A DNA stretch of 64,000 nucleotides, from assembly GCF_003012705.1 (NCBI RefSeq), contig NZ_PXYL01000006.1, forward strand, positions 1-64,000, given 5' to 3'. The notes beneath the pieces are model-generated. The model was not told where the DNA came from. It ran no database searches and was given only the letters and a program-made list of their open reading frames with translations. Origin of the DNA: Pseudaminobacter soli (ex Li et al. 2025). Its GTDB lineage: Bacteria; Pseudomonadota; Alphaproteobacteria; Rhizobiales; Rhizobiaceae. Both the position numbers and the translations under genes were made by a program. Within the stretch, counting starts at the first letter, position 1; each line of letters opens with the position of its first letter. Below, in pieces: positions 36,361-44,573 of the stretch.

Positions 36361-36564
36361 ATGGCACTGGAAGAACTCAAGGCGCAGATCGGCTTCCTGA
36401 TTCAGCAGATGGTCGACCAGCCGGAAGACGCTCATGAGGTTCAGGAGCGTCTTCGCGAAAAGCTCAACGAATTTCGTGCGATGGGCATGCCGCTGCCGGA
36501 CGATCTGGTCGAGCTCGAGAAGAAGCTCGATGCGGGTTTCGATACGGCCGGCAGCAAGACGTAG
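36361..36564 (+). CDS. Small conserved hypothetical protein, 67 aa
   Basis: A strong GCAGGAGGCCGGA site precedes the ATG. The highly charged, helical product (MALEELKAQIGFLIQQMVDQ, HEVQERLREKLNEFRAMGMP, LPDDLVELEKKLDAGF) looks like a two-helix coiled-coil protein. It is typical of small, well-translated rhizobial proteins of unknown role. It converges with the YceI gene. Confidence 0.75.
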   Translation: MALEELKAQIGFLIQQMVDQPEDAHEVQERLREKLNEFRAMGMPLPDDLVELEKKLDAGFDTAGSKT

Positions 36565-36578
36565 GGTCTGCTAGCTCC

Positions 36579-37169
36579 CTAGCGTGTCCCGCGCAGCTGC
36601 ATGTCGAAATCCACGAGGTTCGAGTAGATCGACAGGCCGGCATCCATCCCGTAGTCCGAGCGCGATATCGTGCCCTGCACGTGGAAGGTGATGTTGCGGT
36701 CGCTGTGCTGGCCGACGGTGGCGACGAATGCCGCCCTGTTCGTCTTGCCGCGGGCGGTCAGGTTGCCTTCGATGATGGCGCTGCTGGGCCCCGTCTGCCG
36801 CACGCTGGTGGAACGGAACACGATTTCCGGATAGGCGTCCACGTCGAAGATGGCATCCGAACGCAGAAGATTCTCCGTTCTCGCCTCGCCGGTCCTCACG
36901 CTGGCCGGCATCACGACGAAGTCGACATTCGACCCCGCGATGTTGTGCCCGTCGATGCGGAAGGTGCCGCGGAACTGGCCGAAGTCGCCGGCGAGGTAAC
37001 CTCCGCCGACCTTTTCCACGCGAAAGCCAATATGCGAGGACGGTTCGATGCGATATTCGCCTGCCGCCTCCGCAAGCGGGTCGGCCTGCGCCGCACCGAT
37101 GAAGCAGAAAAGCGCGAGCGCAAGCCCGGCGCCGGCCTTCGGCATGGAGTTGGCAGTTCGATGGGGCAT
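36579..37169 (-). CDS. YceI-family periplasmic protein
   Basis: The 196-residue product has a signal peptide (MPKAGAGLALALFCFIGAAQ, cleavage after QA) and one YceI lipocalin-like barrel: SHIGFRVEKVGGGYLAGDFG, NLLRSDAIFDVDAYPEIVFR, GNLTARGKTNRAAFVATV, SRSDYGMDAGLSIYSNLVDF. Such proteins bind isoprenoid-type lipids and often accompany cytochrome b561. The ATG at 37169 follows AGGAGG. It lies within the 3' part of the b561 frame. Confidence 0.92.
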   Translation of the reverse strand: MPHRTANSMPKAGAGLALALFCFIGAAQADPLAEAAGEYRIEPSSHIGFRVEKVGGGYLAGDFGQFRGTFRIDGHNIAGSNVDFVVMPASVRTGEARTENLLRSDAIFDVDAYPEIVFRSTSVRQTGPSSAIIEGNLTARGKTNRAAFVATVGQHSDRNITFHVQGTISRSDYGMDAGLSIYSNLVDFDMQLRGTR

Positions 37170-37777
37170 CCTGACCTCCTGGCGGCAGTTTGCCGCTGCT
37201 TGGCCTGTTCCCCGCTTGGCTTGTTCCCCCGCGCGGGCCACATGCGTTTCAAAACGCCGTCGCCCAGCCAGAATTCATGTCTTAGTGCCGCCAGCATGTG
37301 CCCGGTGGCAATCGCTGCCGTTGCATAGGCCAGCCACTGGTGCGTCACCCGCCAAAAGTCCTCCGCCGTCTCGGATCTCGCCATCGGCAGGTCTGGAATG
37401 ACGACCGTGTTGAAGGCGAAGCTCGGCACGCCGAGCGTGGAGGTGGAAACCAGCGCCCAGCCGGTCAGCGGCACCACCAGCATAAGCGCGTAGAGCGAGC
37501 CTTGCACGGTCTTGGCGGCCAGCCATTCGCCCCGTTCGATCGAAAGCGGGCGTCGCGGCCATTTGTTGAGGAGGGCCCAGAGCAGCCGTAAGGCCGCCAG
37601 GGCCAGGATCAGGAAGCCGAAGGATTTGTGCCACTGGATCAGCGTGAACTGCAGCGCCATGCTGTGTACCCAACGCGGTGCGAGCCCCAGCAGCATCTGG
37701 CCAACGAAAAGTGCGGCGATCGTCCAGTGGATCGTGATCGCCACCAGCCCGTAGGAAGTGTCTCGATTGCGAAGCAT
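36911..37777 (-). CDS. Cytochrome b561-family protein with out-of-frame tail
   Basis: The first ~185 residues are a standard di-heme cytochrome b561: four helices with heme histidines in AITIHWTIAALFVGQMLLGL, LIQWHKSFGFLILALAALRL, and WRVTHQWLAYATAAIATGHM. It would pass electrons across the inner membrane, perhaps to YceI. After MWPARGNKPSGEQAKQ the frame has no stop and runs ~100 codons through the yceI gene in another frame, giving an Arg/Ser/Ala-rich tail. A lost stop or a frameshift near 37190 is likely. Upstream start MLRNRDTSYGLVAITIHW is well supported. Confidence 0.8.
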   Translation of the reverse strand: MLRNRDTSYGLVAITIHWTIAALFVGQMLLGLAPRWVHSMALQFTLIQWHKSFGFLILALAALRLLWALLNKWPRRPLSIERGEWLAAKTVQGSLYALMLVVPLTGWALVSTSTLGVPSFAFNTVVIPDLPMARSETAEDFWRVTHQWLAYATAAIATGHMLAALRHEFWLGDGVLKRMWPARGNKPSGEQAKQRQTAARRSGCPIELPTPCRRPAPGLRSRFSASSVRRRPTRLRRRQANIASNRPRILAFAWKRSAEVTSPATSASSAAPSASTGTTSRGRMSTSS

Positions 37778-37959
37778 CGTCGTTCCGCTACGCCCTCGAC
37801 AAAGGGATAACGCTGGAAGCAGCGTATCGTCCCGGCTCCGGATTATTCGATCTCGCCTTGGCCCTGCGCGAACTTGCGGCGCTGGCCCATTTGCAACGGC
37901 CGGCAGGCGTGCGATTATCCGGCGACCCGTTATTCTACCGCTTACGAGCCATCGTTCCC

Positions 37960-38574
37960 ATGACCTTTACTGGATTTCTCGCCTATGCCGGCGCGCTGGC
38001 TGTTGCCGCCGCCATTCCCGGTCCGGGGTTGACCGCACTGATTGCGCGGGCGCTCGGTTCGGGCTTTCGCTCGTCTTTGGCCATGTCGCTCGGCCTCGTC
38101 GTCGGCGATCTCACCTATCTGACGGCGACCGTGCTGGGGCTTGCGCTGGTGGCGCAGGCCTTCGGCGAGGTGTTTCTGGTCATCAAGTGGCTGGGCGTCG
38201 CCTATCTTGCCTATCTCGCCTGGACCTTCTGGCGCAGCGGCATCACGCCCGAGAACATCGAGGCGCGACGCGGCAAGGGCGGCCTGTTCGCAGCCTTCCT
38301 GTCGGGGCTCACAGTCACGCTGGGCAATCCAAAGACGATGATCTTCTATCTCGCGCTGACGCCGACGCTGGTCGACCTGCGCACCATCACACTCTTCGAC
38401 TATGCGGTTCTCGCCGGCGTCACGGTGACGGTGCTGCTTCTCGTGCTCGTGCCCTATCTTGCGCTGGCGGCCAAGGCGCGCTGGCTGCTCAAGACGCCGC
38501 GCGCACTGAAGGCACTGAACCGCACGGCGGCCGCCTTCATGGCAGGCGCTGCGGCAGCGATTGCGGCGCGCTGA
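37960..38574 (+). CDS. LysE-family translocator
   Basis: The 204-residue inner-membrane protein has the LysE/RhtB pattern: AVAAAIPGPGLTALIARALG near the N-terminus, VIKWLGVAYLAYLAWTFWRS, and GLTVTLGNPKTMIFYLALTP. Family members export amino acids such as lysine, arginine or threonine. The ATG at 37960 is chosen because the conserved first helix starts there. It is divergent from the b561 gene and ends in a strong terminator. Confidence 0.9.
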   Translation: MTFTGFLAYAGALAVAAAIPGPGLTALIARALGSGFRSSLAMSLGLVVGDLTYLTATVLGLALVAQAFGEVFLVIKWLGVAYLAYLAWTFWRSGITPENIEARRGKGGLFAAFLSGLTVTLGNPKTMIFYLALTPTLVDLRTITLFDYAVLAGVTVTVLLLVLVPYLALAAKARWLLKTPRALKALNRTAAAFMAGAAAAIAAR

Positions 38575-38635
38575 GTCGTCGGTTCTCGGTAGAAAATTCT
38601 ATTTATAATATCGTATTGAGAACAAAATTCTGAAA

Positions 38636-38667
38636 CGGCGGGCATTTCTGTATGCCCGCCGCTCGGT
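38636..38667 (+). terminator. Rho-independent terminator of the LysE-family gene
   Basis: CGGCGGGCAT (38636-38645) pairs perfectly with ATGCCCGCCG (38652-38661), loop TTCTGT, followed by CTCGGTTTTT. Confidence 0.8.
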
Positions 38668-38695
38668 TTTTCCGGCAAGCGCCCTATGCTTAGGA

Positions 38696-38736
38696 CATGA
38701 TCCCGAGAAGCCGCAGGTTTCTCGGACATGATCATG
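38696..38736. repeat. Short palindromic repeat upstream of cysK
   Basis: CCGAGAA and TTCTCGG form the stem of a hairpin flanked by CATGAT on one side and CATGATCATG on the other. The pattern (catgatcccga... hairpin ...tcgg) recurs at 47081-47110, and is a dispersed rhizobial palindrome. It lies in the 5' untranslated region of cysK. Confidence 0.55.
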
Positions 38737-38769
38737 CGTCCTTCAGGCAATCCGATTGGAGCAGCAATA

Positions 38770-39750
38770 ATGAACAAGCCCGCTCTCGACACGCGCGCGC
38801 CCGGCCGCGGCCGCATCTACGGCTCGATCACCGAGACGATCGGCGACACGCCCCTGGTCCGGCTCGACAAGTTCGCGAAGGAGAAGGGCATTGTGGCCAA
38901 TCTCATCGCCAAGCTCGAATTCTTCAACCCGATCGCCAGCGTCAAGGACCGCATCGGCGTGGCCATGATCGAGGCGCTGGAGGCGGAGGGCAAGATCACC
39001 CCCGGCAAGACCACGCTGATCGAGCCGACCTCGGGCAATACCGGCATTGCGCTCGCCTTCACCGCTGCTGCCAAGGGCTATCGCCTCATCCTCACCATGC
39101 CCGAGACCATGTCGATCGAGCGCCGCAAGATGCTGGCGCTGCTCGGCGCTGAACTGGTGCTGACCGAGGGCGCCAAGGGCATGAAGGGCGCCATCGCCAA
39201 GGCCGACGAACTGGCCGCTTCCATTCCCGATGCCGTCATTCCGCAGCAGTTCGAAAACCCGGCCAACCCGGAAATCCATCGCCAGACGACGGCGGAGGAG
39301 ATCTGGAACGACACAAGGGGCGAGGTCGATATCCTGGTTTCCGGCATCGGCACCGGCGGCACCATCACCGGCGTCGGCCAGGTGCTGAAGCAGCGCAAGC
39401 CCGACGTGAAGGTCGTGGCCGTCGAGCCGGATGCCTCGCCGGTGCTGTCCGGCGGCCAGCCCGGTCCGCACAAGATCCAGGGGCTCGGAGCGGGCTTTGC
39501 GCCGAAGATTCTCGACACCTCGATCTATGACGAGATCGTGCGCGTCACCAACGAGGATGCCATTGCCACTTCGCGGCTGCTGGCCCAGCTCGAAGGCGTG
39601 CCGGTCGGCATTTCCTCGGGCGCGGCTCTGCATGCGGCGAGCGTTGTCGGCGCGCGGCCCGAAAACGCCGGCAAGAACCTCGTCGTGGTCATTCCCGACT
39701 TTGCCGAGCGCTACCTGTCGACGGCGCTGTTCGAGGGGCTGGGCGGTTAA
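38770..39750 (+). CDS. cysK: Cysteine synthase A (O-acetylserine sulfhydrylase)
   Basis: The 326-residue PLP enzyme joins O-acetylserine with sulfide. Visible motifs are the PLP lysine in [19 protein letters not shown], the substrate loop [20 protein letters not shown], the phosphate-binding [15 protein letters not shown] and the C-terminal [11 protein letters not shown]. The ATG at 38770 ([14 protein letters not shown]) gives the family's length. It is monocistronic, preceded by a palindromic repeat. Confidence 0.95.
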   Translation: MNKPALDTRAPGRGRIYGSITETIGDTPLVRLDKFAKEKGIVANLIAKLEFFNPIASVKDRIGVAMIEALEAEGKITPGKTTLIEPTSGNTGIALAFTAAAKGYRLILTMPETMSIERRKMLALLGAELVLTEGAKGMKGAIAKADELAASIPDAVIPQQFENPANPEIHRQTTAEEIWNDTRGEVDILVSGIGTGGTITGVGQVLKQRKPDVKVVAVEPDASPVLSGGQPGPHKIQGLGAGFAPKILDTSIYDEIVRVTNEDAIATSRLLAQLEGVPVGISSGAALHAASVVGARPENAGKNLVVVIPDFAERYLSTALFEGLGG

Positions 39751-39825
39751 TACCCTCCGCTGGATCGCCGAAAAAACCGGTGTGGCAAGACGCTCGCCCG
39801 GTTGAGCGGCAGAGCATTTGTTGTC

Positions 39826-39864
39826 AAATCTCCCCAACCGGCGATCGGCCGGTGGGGAGGATTT
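39826..39864 (+). promoter_or_regulatory. Hairpin enclosing the GST ribosome-binding site
   Basis: The arm AAATCTCCCCAACCGGC is complementary, apart from single-base bulges, to GCCGGTGGGGAGGATTT, loop GATCG. The second arm contains the GGGGAGG Shine-Dalgarno, and the hairpin ends one base before the ATG at 39866. Folding would hide the ribosome site. Confidence 0.6.
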
Positions 39865-39865
39865 C

Positions 39866-40486
39866 ATGTACAGACTTTATACGCGTCCCGGTAGCGGCGG
39901 TTTCGTCGCCGAAGCGGCGTTCGCGCTCGCCAACGTGCCCTATGAGCGGGTCAATGTCGCCAAGTCGGAGGCGGGCGATCCGCAGTTCCTGAAGGTCAGC
40001 CCGCTCGGCCAGGTGCCGGCTCTGGCGCTGCCCGAAGGCGGCACGATGACCGAATCCGCGGCCATCTGCATCCTGCTTGGCGAGCGCCACCCCGAAGCTG
40101 GCCTGGCGCCTGGTTTGGGTGAAGAAGCGCGTGCCGACTTCCTGCGCTGGATGGCGTTCATGTCGTCCACGCTCTATCCCGCCATCCTGCGTCGCTACTA
40201 TGCGCCGCGCTACACCGCCGACCCCGACGGCAAGGCCGCCGTGGAGGCCGCCGCCGTGGCCGAGATCGACCGTGGCCTTGGCATCGTCGAGGGCGAGCTC
40301 GAGGGCCGCGACTGGCTGGTGGGCAACCGCCTGTCGCTGGCCGACGTCTATCTGCTGATGCTCTATTGCTGGCACCCCGAGCAGGGGAGGGCCCGCGAGG
40401 CCTGGCCGAATATCGAGCGGGTCTGCGCCGCGTTGCGGCAGCACCCGGTGATCGAAGAGCTGAACGGCGCCCACGAAATGTGGTGA
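39866..40486 (+). CDS. Glutathione S-transferase family protein
   Basis: The 206-residue protein has an N-terminal thioredoxin-fold GST domain (MYRLYTRPGSGGFVAEAAFA, SPLGQVPALALPEGGTMTES with the cis-Pro and glutathione-binding ES) and an all-helical C-terminal domain (DWLVGNRLSLADVYLLMLYC). It conjugates or reduces electrophiles using glutathione. GGGGAGG precedes the ATG within a hairpin. It converges with the sigma factor gene. Confidence 0.92.
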   Translation: MYRLYTRPGSGGFVAEAAFALANVPYERVNVAKSEAGDPQFLKVSPLGQVPALALPEGGTMTESAAICILLGERHPEAGLAPGLGEEARADFLRWMAFMSSTLYPAILRRYYAPRYTADPDGKAAVEAAAVAEIDRGLGIVEGELEGRDWLVGNRLSLADVYLLMLYCWHPEQGRAREAWPNIERVCAALRQHPVIEELNGAHEMW

Positions 40487-40499
40487 GGCACGACGCTGC

Positions 40500-40521
40500 G
40501 GCGGCAGGCAGGCCTGCCGCC
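40500..40521. terminator. Bidirectional hairpin between GST and the sigma factor
   Basis: GGCGGCAGG pairs perfectly with CCTGCCGCC around CAGG, in the 36-nt gap between two converging genes. No long T-run is present. Confidence 0.55.
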
Positions 40522-40522
40522 A

Positions 40523-41767
40523 TCACGCCTCAAGCGTCGCCAGCTTGGCCTGCAGGAATCGCCTCATCGCCGGGTCGGGTTCGAGACCGATGGCGCGGTG
40601 ACAGGCGGCAGCGGCGGCGGCCCGGTCGCCGAGGCGCTCCAGAACTTCCGCGCGAGCGGCCCAGTAGGGCTGATATTCGGCAAGCCGCGGGTCGTCCGCG
40701 ACCTGATCGAGCATGCGCAGTGCCTCGTCCGCCCGTCCGGCAAGTGCGGCCGCCACGGCGTGGTTGACCGCGACCACCGGTGAGTGGGTGAGGGCGCCGA
40801 GCGCCGCATAGAGACTGGCGATTGCCGTCCAGTCGGTGGCGCCGAGATCGAGGCGCGCCGCATGCGCCGATTGGATCGCCGCTTCCAGCTGGTAGCGGCC
40901 GACCTTGCCCATGCCGGCGGCCTTGCCGAGAAGCGTTTCGGCCTCGGCGATCATGGCAGTGTCCCATAGAGCGATGTCCTGTTCGGCCAGCGGCACGAAA
41001 TCGCCGCAAGGGCTGCGCCGGGCATGGCGGCGCGAATCCGCAAACAGCATCAGCGCCAGAAGGCCCAGCGCCTCCGGCTCCTGCGGCATCAGCGAAACTA
41101 CAAGCCGGCCGAGCCAGATGGCTTCGTCGGCAAGGCCCCGGCGACGGCTTTCCGAGCCGTTGGGGTCGGTCCAGCCCTCGGCATAGGCGGCATAGATCGC
41201 TTCGAGCACTGCATCGAGCCGCCCGTCGAGCTCCTCGCGCTCGGGCACGCGAAACGGGATCCCGGCCTGGCGGATACGGCTTTTGGCGCGGACCAGCCGT
41301 TGGCCCATTGTGGCCGGCGGCACGAGGAAAGCGGAGGCGATGGTCGCGGCATCGAGGCCGAGGATGGTCTGCAGCATCAGCGGCGCGCGCATGCCGGCAT
41401 CGATGGCCGGATGCGCGCAGGTGAACATCAGGCGCAGCCGCTCGTCCGGCAGTCCCTCGTTTGCATCCTTCGCCTCGATCTCCTCGGCCATCAGGCGCAG
41501 ATGGTCCTCGGCCGCAATGCCGGTCTGGCGTCGGCGCATCTGGTCGATGCTGCGCCTGCGCGCCACGGTCAGCAGCCAGGCCTCGGGCCTTGCCGGCACG
41601 CCTTCCACCTGCCAGCGCTCAAGTGCTGCGGCAAAGGCGTCGGCCAGGGCATCCTCCGCCCCCGCCACATCGCGGGTGCGCGCGGCGAGGAAGGCAATGA
41701 GCTTGCCGTAGCTGTGGCGGGCGGCGGCTTCGGCTGCCGCCCGCGCAATGGCCAGTGTGTCGGCCAT
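40523..41767 (-). CDS. ECF sigma factor, ECF42-type (SigJ/DUF6596 C-terminus)
   Basis: This 414-residue protein is an ECF sigma factor with regions 2 and 4 (EDALADAFAAALERWQVEGV, RRSIDQMRRR, and LGLDAATIASAFLVPPATMG) and a 200-residue C-terminal extension with TPR-like helices (GRADEALRMLDQVADDPRLA, RAAAAAACHRAIGLEPDPAM). That extension and the adjacent DGPF/YciI gene define the ECF42 group, in which no anti-sigma factor is used. The ATG at 41767 shares one base with the YciI stop. It likely directs transcription of this operon or related YciI genes. Confidence 0.9.
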   Translation of the reverse strand: MADTLAIARAAAEAAARHSYGKLIAFLAARTRDVAGAEDALADAFAAALERWQVEGVPARPEAWLLTVARRRSIDQMRRRQTGIAAEDHLRLMAEEIEAKDANEGLPDERLRLMFTCAHPAIDAGMRAPLMLQTILGLDAATIASAFLVPPATMGQRLVRAKSRIRQAGIPFRVPEREELDGRLDAVLEAIYAAYAEGWTDPNGSESRRRGLADEAIWLGRLVVSLMPQEPEALGLLALMLFADSRRHARRSPCGDFVPLAEQDIALWDTAMIAEAETLLGKAAGMGKVGRYQLEAAIQSAHAARLDLGATDWTAIASLYAALGALTHSPVVAVNHAVAAALAGRADEALRMLDQVADDPRLAEYQPYWAARAEVLERLGDRAAAAAACHRAIGLEPDPAMRRFLQAKLATLEA

Positions 41768-42120
41768 CAGCTTGCCCGCATCTCCCACAGCGGCCGCACC
41801 TCGATCGTGCCGTTCTCGGCGCCGGGGCAGCGTGCCGCCCAGCCGATGGCCGCGTCGAGATCCGGCGCCTCGATCATGTAGTAGCCAGCGAGCTGTTCGC
41901 GGGTTTCAGCATAGGGGCCTTCCAGCACCTCGGTCTTGCCCGATCTGCTGCGCACCGTGGTGGCATAGGCGGTCGGCTGAAGGGGCTCGCCACCAAGCAG
42001 AATGCCGGCGTCCCGCATGGCATTGGTGTAGGCGATATAGGCGGGGCTGACGTCTTTCACCTTGTCCGGGTTTCCCTGGACGGCGGCTTCGTTCGCATAG
42101 ATCAGCAGCATGTAGCGCAT
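41767..42120 (-). CDS. YciI/DGPF-domain protein
   Basis: The 117-residue protein is a compact ferredoxin-like fold (MRYMLLIYANEAAVQGNPDK, the catalytic-looking EVLEGPYAETREQLAGYYMI with the DGPF-like EGPY, and WAARCPGAENGTIEVRPLWE). DGPF proteins are encoded beside ECF42 sigma factors and presumed to be their targets or sensors. The stop overlaps the sigma factor start (TGATG), so they are translationally coupled. The start at 42120 has GAGGAGATACTC before it. Confidence 0.92.
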   Translation of the reverse strand: MRYMLLIYANEAAVQGNPDKVKDVSPAYIAYTNAMRDAGILLGGEPLQPTAYATTVRSRSGKTEVLEGPYAETREQLAGYYMIEAPDLDAAIGWAARCPGAENGTIEVRPLWEMRAS

Positions 42121-42148
42121 GAGTATCTCCTCAACATTCCGACACGCC

Positions 42149-42352
42149 TCATCGCGTGCCGGACGTATGTCGCGCGGCATCGCTTGTTTTCGACAATCGG
42201 TCGAGAAAATCTTCGGCCGGCCGCGCGACTTCGGCAAGAGCCGGCCGCGCGTCAGTCTTGGGAGGAGTGCGAAGGAGGTAGTCGGAAATGCTGGGCTCGC
42301 CGCCGTGATGGCGCAAGCGAGGTCTCAGCCGCGACCGATAGCGGCCGGGCAT
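42149..42352 (-). CDS. Doubtful small ORF upstream of the YciI gene
   Basis: A 67-codon frame reads HHGGEPSISDYLLRTPPKTD and EVARPAEDFLDRLSKTSDAA in its last two thirds, which is protein-like; the first third is arginine-rich. No Shine-Dalgarno is clear. It may be a small leader gene of the ECF42 operon or chance. Confidence 0.25.
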   Translation of the reverse strand: MPGRYRSRLRPRLRHHGGEPSISDYLLRTPPKTDARPALAEVARPAEDFLDRLSKTSDAARHTSGTR

Positions 42353-42413
42353 GCGTGCCCACGAGCGCGGCCAACGGCCCGCTCGTGGCGGTCAGGGCCT
42401 GCGATGGGCGTTG

Positions 42414-42593
42414 TCACTGAAAGGAAGGCCGCGCGTTAAGCGCGGTGGCGTGATTCTTAGGCGTAGCAGTGCCGCGACGACGCTCGCAGGCCGGGCCGGG
42501 GCCGCGCATATAGTGGCGTTCCGGACGGTAGGTCGGAGCGATGAATTCGCGCAGCGCGATCGCGTAGGTGGTGATGCGATTCAACAGTGTCAT
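42414..42593 (-). CDS. Small hypothetical protein, 59 aa
   Basis: The frame starts MTLLNRITTYAIALREFIAP and continues TYRPERHYMRGPGPACERRR. A TTG nine bases upstream is also possible. The amphipathic N-terminal helix followed by a basic stretch resembles small DUF1127-like rhizobial proteins, but the diagnostic residues are missing. Family unknown; moderate coding character. Confidence 0.4.
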   Translation of the reverse strand: MTLLNRITTYAIALREFIAPTYRPERHYMRGPGPACERRRGTATPKNHATALNARPSFQ

Positions 42594-42863
42594 TGTCGTC
42601 AAAGTCCCGGTCCGTCGGAAAGCCCCTTCCGCATGTGGACCATCATAGAGTTCGGTCGTGAATAGTCGGTGAACGCGTTGTTAATCTTCGCCTGAAAAAG
42701 CCGCGAATCATGGCGGAAAAGCGGAACTTTCGGGGTCTTTCTCCGGCGACGCAGACCATAGGCGCCGACTGTGACGGGAATGTCACGGAAATAGCGGCAA
42801 AACAAAGGCTCGCGGGGTGCAAGCCACCGGCGAATCCGGTGGAACAGTGCTGTCGCCGCGCGA

Positions 42864-43544
42864 TCAGCCAAAAAAAGTCTTTTCGAAAGCGCGGCGGCCG
42901 GTGGGCGAGAACACCACCGCGCGGCTGTTCGCCTCGCGCCGCGCCCATCTTTCGGCGACGATCTTGTCGAAGATCGCAGCACCCAGCGAGCCGGCCAGAT
43001 GCGAGCGCCGCACGCTCCAGTCCAGGCAGGCGCGGCAGAGCGGCCGGCGTGACTTCTTCAACGTATCCGGCTCGATGCCGATGGCGCGGAAGAAGGAGGG
43101 GCCGACCTCGCCCATGGCAATCCGATCGCCGTCGCGCGTCAGTATGTTGCGAGCCAGAAAACCGTCGAGCATCGCCACCGCCTGGTCGCCGGCCAGATGG
43201 TCGTAGCAGATGCGCGCCTCGCGCATGGTGGCGTCGCGCGGGCCGGGGCGCACGCGCTGCGGCCCAGCCGCCTCCGCCACGCCCATGATCGATTCCAGCA
43301 TCGAGGCCACCTGCGCATTGGCGAGGCCATAGTAGCGGTGGCGACCCTGCGCGGCGAGCGACAGCAGGCCGCCCTCCATCAGCTTGGACAGGTGCGAGCT
43401 CGCCGTTTGCACGGTCACGCCCGCTTCCAGCGCCAGCTCGCTTGCCGTCAGCGCGCCGCCGTCCATCAGCGCCGTCAGCATGTTGGCGCGGGCGGGGTCG
43501 CCCACGAGGTTCGCTATGCGCGCTATGTCGGGTCCGTTTCGCAT
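42864..43544 (-). CDS. ArsR-type winged-helix regulator
   Basis: This 226-residue protein begins with an ArsR-like wHTH (ARIANLVGDPARANMLTALM, LTASELALEAGVTVQTASSH, LSKLMEGGLLSLAAQGRHRY). The ~120-residue C-terminal extension includes CRACLDWSVRRSHLAGSLGA. The class represses a divergent operon and is relieved by an unknown ligand. It faces the DUF1127-NIPSNAP-ABM gene set starting 52 nt away, which it presumably controls. Confidence 0.88.
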   Translation of the reverse strand: MRNGPDIARIANLVGDPARANMLTALMDGGALTASELALEAGVTVQTASSHLSKLMEGGLLSLAAQGRHRYYGLANAQVASMLESIMGVAEAAGPQRVRPGPRDATMREARICYDHLAGDQAVAMLDGFLARNILTRDGDRIAMGEVGPSFFRAIGIEPDTLKKSRRPLCRACLDWSVRRSHLAGSLGAAIFDKIVAERWARREANSRAVVFSPTGRRAFEKTFFG

Positions 43545-43596
43545 AGTTCGATGCTAATCGAAGCATTCTTGTCCGGCAAGGGCTACTCTCCCCTGC

Positions 43597-43806
43597 ATGA
43601 CAACCGAGAAAGACATTTTTGAAACCACCCGGGCGGCCAATGCCGGCGACACTTTGCGGTCGGCGCTGATCGCACTCGGCAACTGGTACGACCGCTGGCA
43701 GCAGCGGGAGCATCTTGCCGATCTGGACGACCACATCTTGCGCGACATCGGCATTTCTCCCCGCGAGGTCGAACGCGAATGCGCCAAGCCGTTCTGGCGG
43801 CGCTGA
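43597..43806 (+). CDS. DUF1127 domain small protein
   Basis: The 69-residue product ends in the DUF1127 motif: ALIALGNWYDRWQQREHLAD, LDDHILRDIGISPREVEREC. These arginine-rich small proteins are common in rhizobia and affect RNA turnover and metabolism in some species. It is the first gene of a likely operon under the divergent ArsR-type regulator. Confidence 0.9.
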   Translation: MTTEKDIFETTRAANAGDTLRSALIALGNWYDRWQQREHLADLDDHILRDIGISPREVERECAKPFWRR

Positions 43807-43884
43807 GCCAGCCTGACACGAAATCCCGGCCGATGTTTCGATGTGGATCGAAGCGTCGCCGGCACTGGAAACAAGGAGACGATC

Positions 43885-44217
43885 ATGACCATCACCTGCT
43901 TCATCCGCTACGAGATCGAGCCGACCGGTAAGGCGGATTTCGAGCACTATGCACGCAACTGGGGGCAGGCGATCCCGCGCTGCGGCGCCGACCTGATCGG
44001 CTATTTCGCCCCGCATGAAGGCTCGGCCACCACGGCCTATGCCGCCTACAACATCGACAGCCTCGCCGCCTACGAAGCCTATCGGGCGCGGCTGGCTGCC
44101 GACCCGCTCGGCCGCGAGAATTTTGTCTTTGCGCAGGAGAAAAAGTTCATCCGCCGCGAGGACCGCATTTTTCTGAAATGCGTGTCGCTGCCGCATGCGC
44201 CGCTGGTGCGGCCATGA
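43885..44217 (+). CDS. NIPSNAP family protein
   Basis: The 110-residue product (MTITCFIRYEIEPTGKADFE) is a NIPSNAP dimeric alpha/beta-barrel protein; typical parts are FEHYARNWGQAIPRCGADLI and SLAAYEAYRARLAADPLGRE. GGAGACGATC precedes the ATG at 43885. Its stop overlaps the next start by 4 nt (ATGA), showing co-translation. Enzymatic function unknown. Confidence 0.88.
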   Translation: MTITCFIRYEIEPTGKADFEHYARNWGQAIPRCGADLIGYFAPHEGSATTAYAAYNIDSLAAYEAYRARLAADPLGRENFVFAQEKKFIRREDRIFLKCVSLPHAPLVRP

Positions 44218-44558
44218 TCGCCGTCATCTTCGAGGTCACGCCGGCCGAGGACCGGCGTGATGCCTATCTCGGTCTTGCGGCCGATCTGCGCCCCCTGCTC
44301 GACGACGTCGATGGATTTCTCTCCATCGAGCGGTTCCAGAGCCTGTCGGACTCCGCGCGGCTGTTGTCGCTCTCCTTCTGGCGCGACGAGCAGGCGGTCA
44401 CGGCATGGCGCAACACCCAAGAGCATCGGCAGACGCAAAAGGCAGGCCGCGGCGGCGTGCTCGCCGCCTACAGGCTGCGCGTCGCCCACGTCCTGCGCGA
44501 CTATGGCATGGACGACCGCGAGGCGGCGCCGGCGGACAGCCGTGCCATGCACGGCTGA
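44214..44558 (+). CDS. ABM-domain protein
   Basis: This 114-residue protein has an antibiotic-biosynthesis-monooxygenase fold: MIAVIFEVTPAEDRRDAYLG, DVDGFLSIERFQSLSDSARL, LSFWRDEQAVTAWRNTQEHR and a C-terminal RLRVAHVLRDYG strand. It overlaps the NIPSNAP gene by 4 nt and is the last gene before the convergent mbfA. The pair may act together on a small reactive compound. Confidence 0.85.
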   Translation: MIAVIFEVTPAEDRRDAYLGLAADLRPLLDDVDGFLSIERFQSLSDSARLLSLSFWRDEQAVTAWRNTQEHRQTQKAGRGGVLAAYRLRVAHVLRDYGMDDREAAPADSRAMHG

Positions 44559-44573
44559 ACCGCCCTCGATCTG

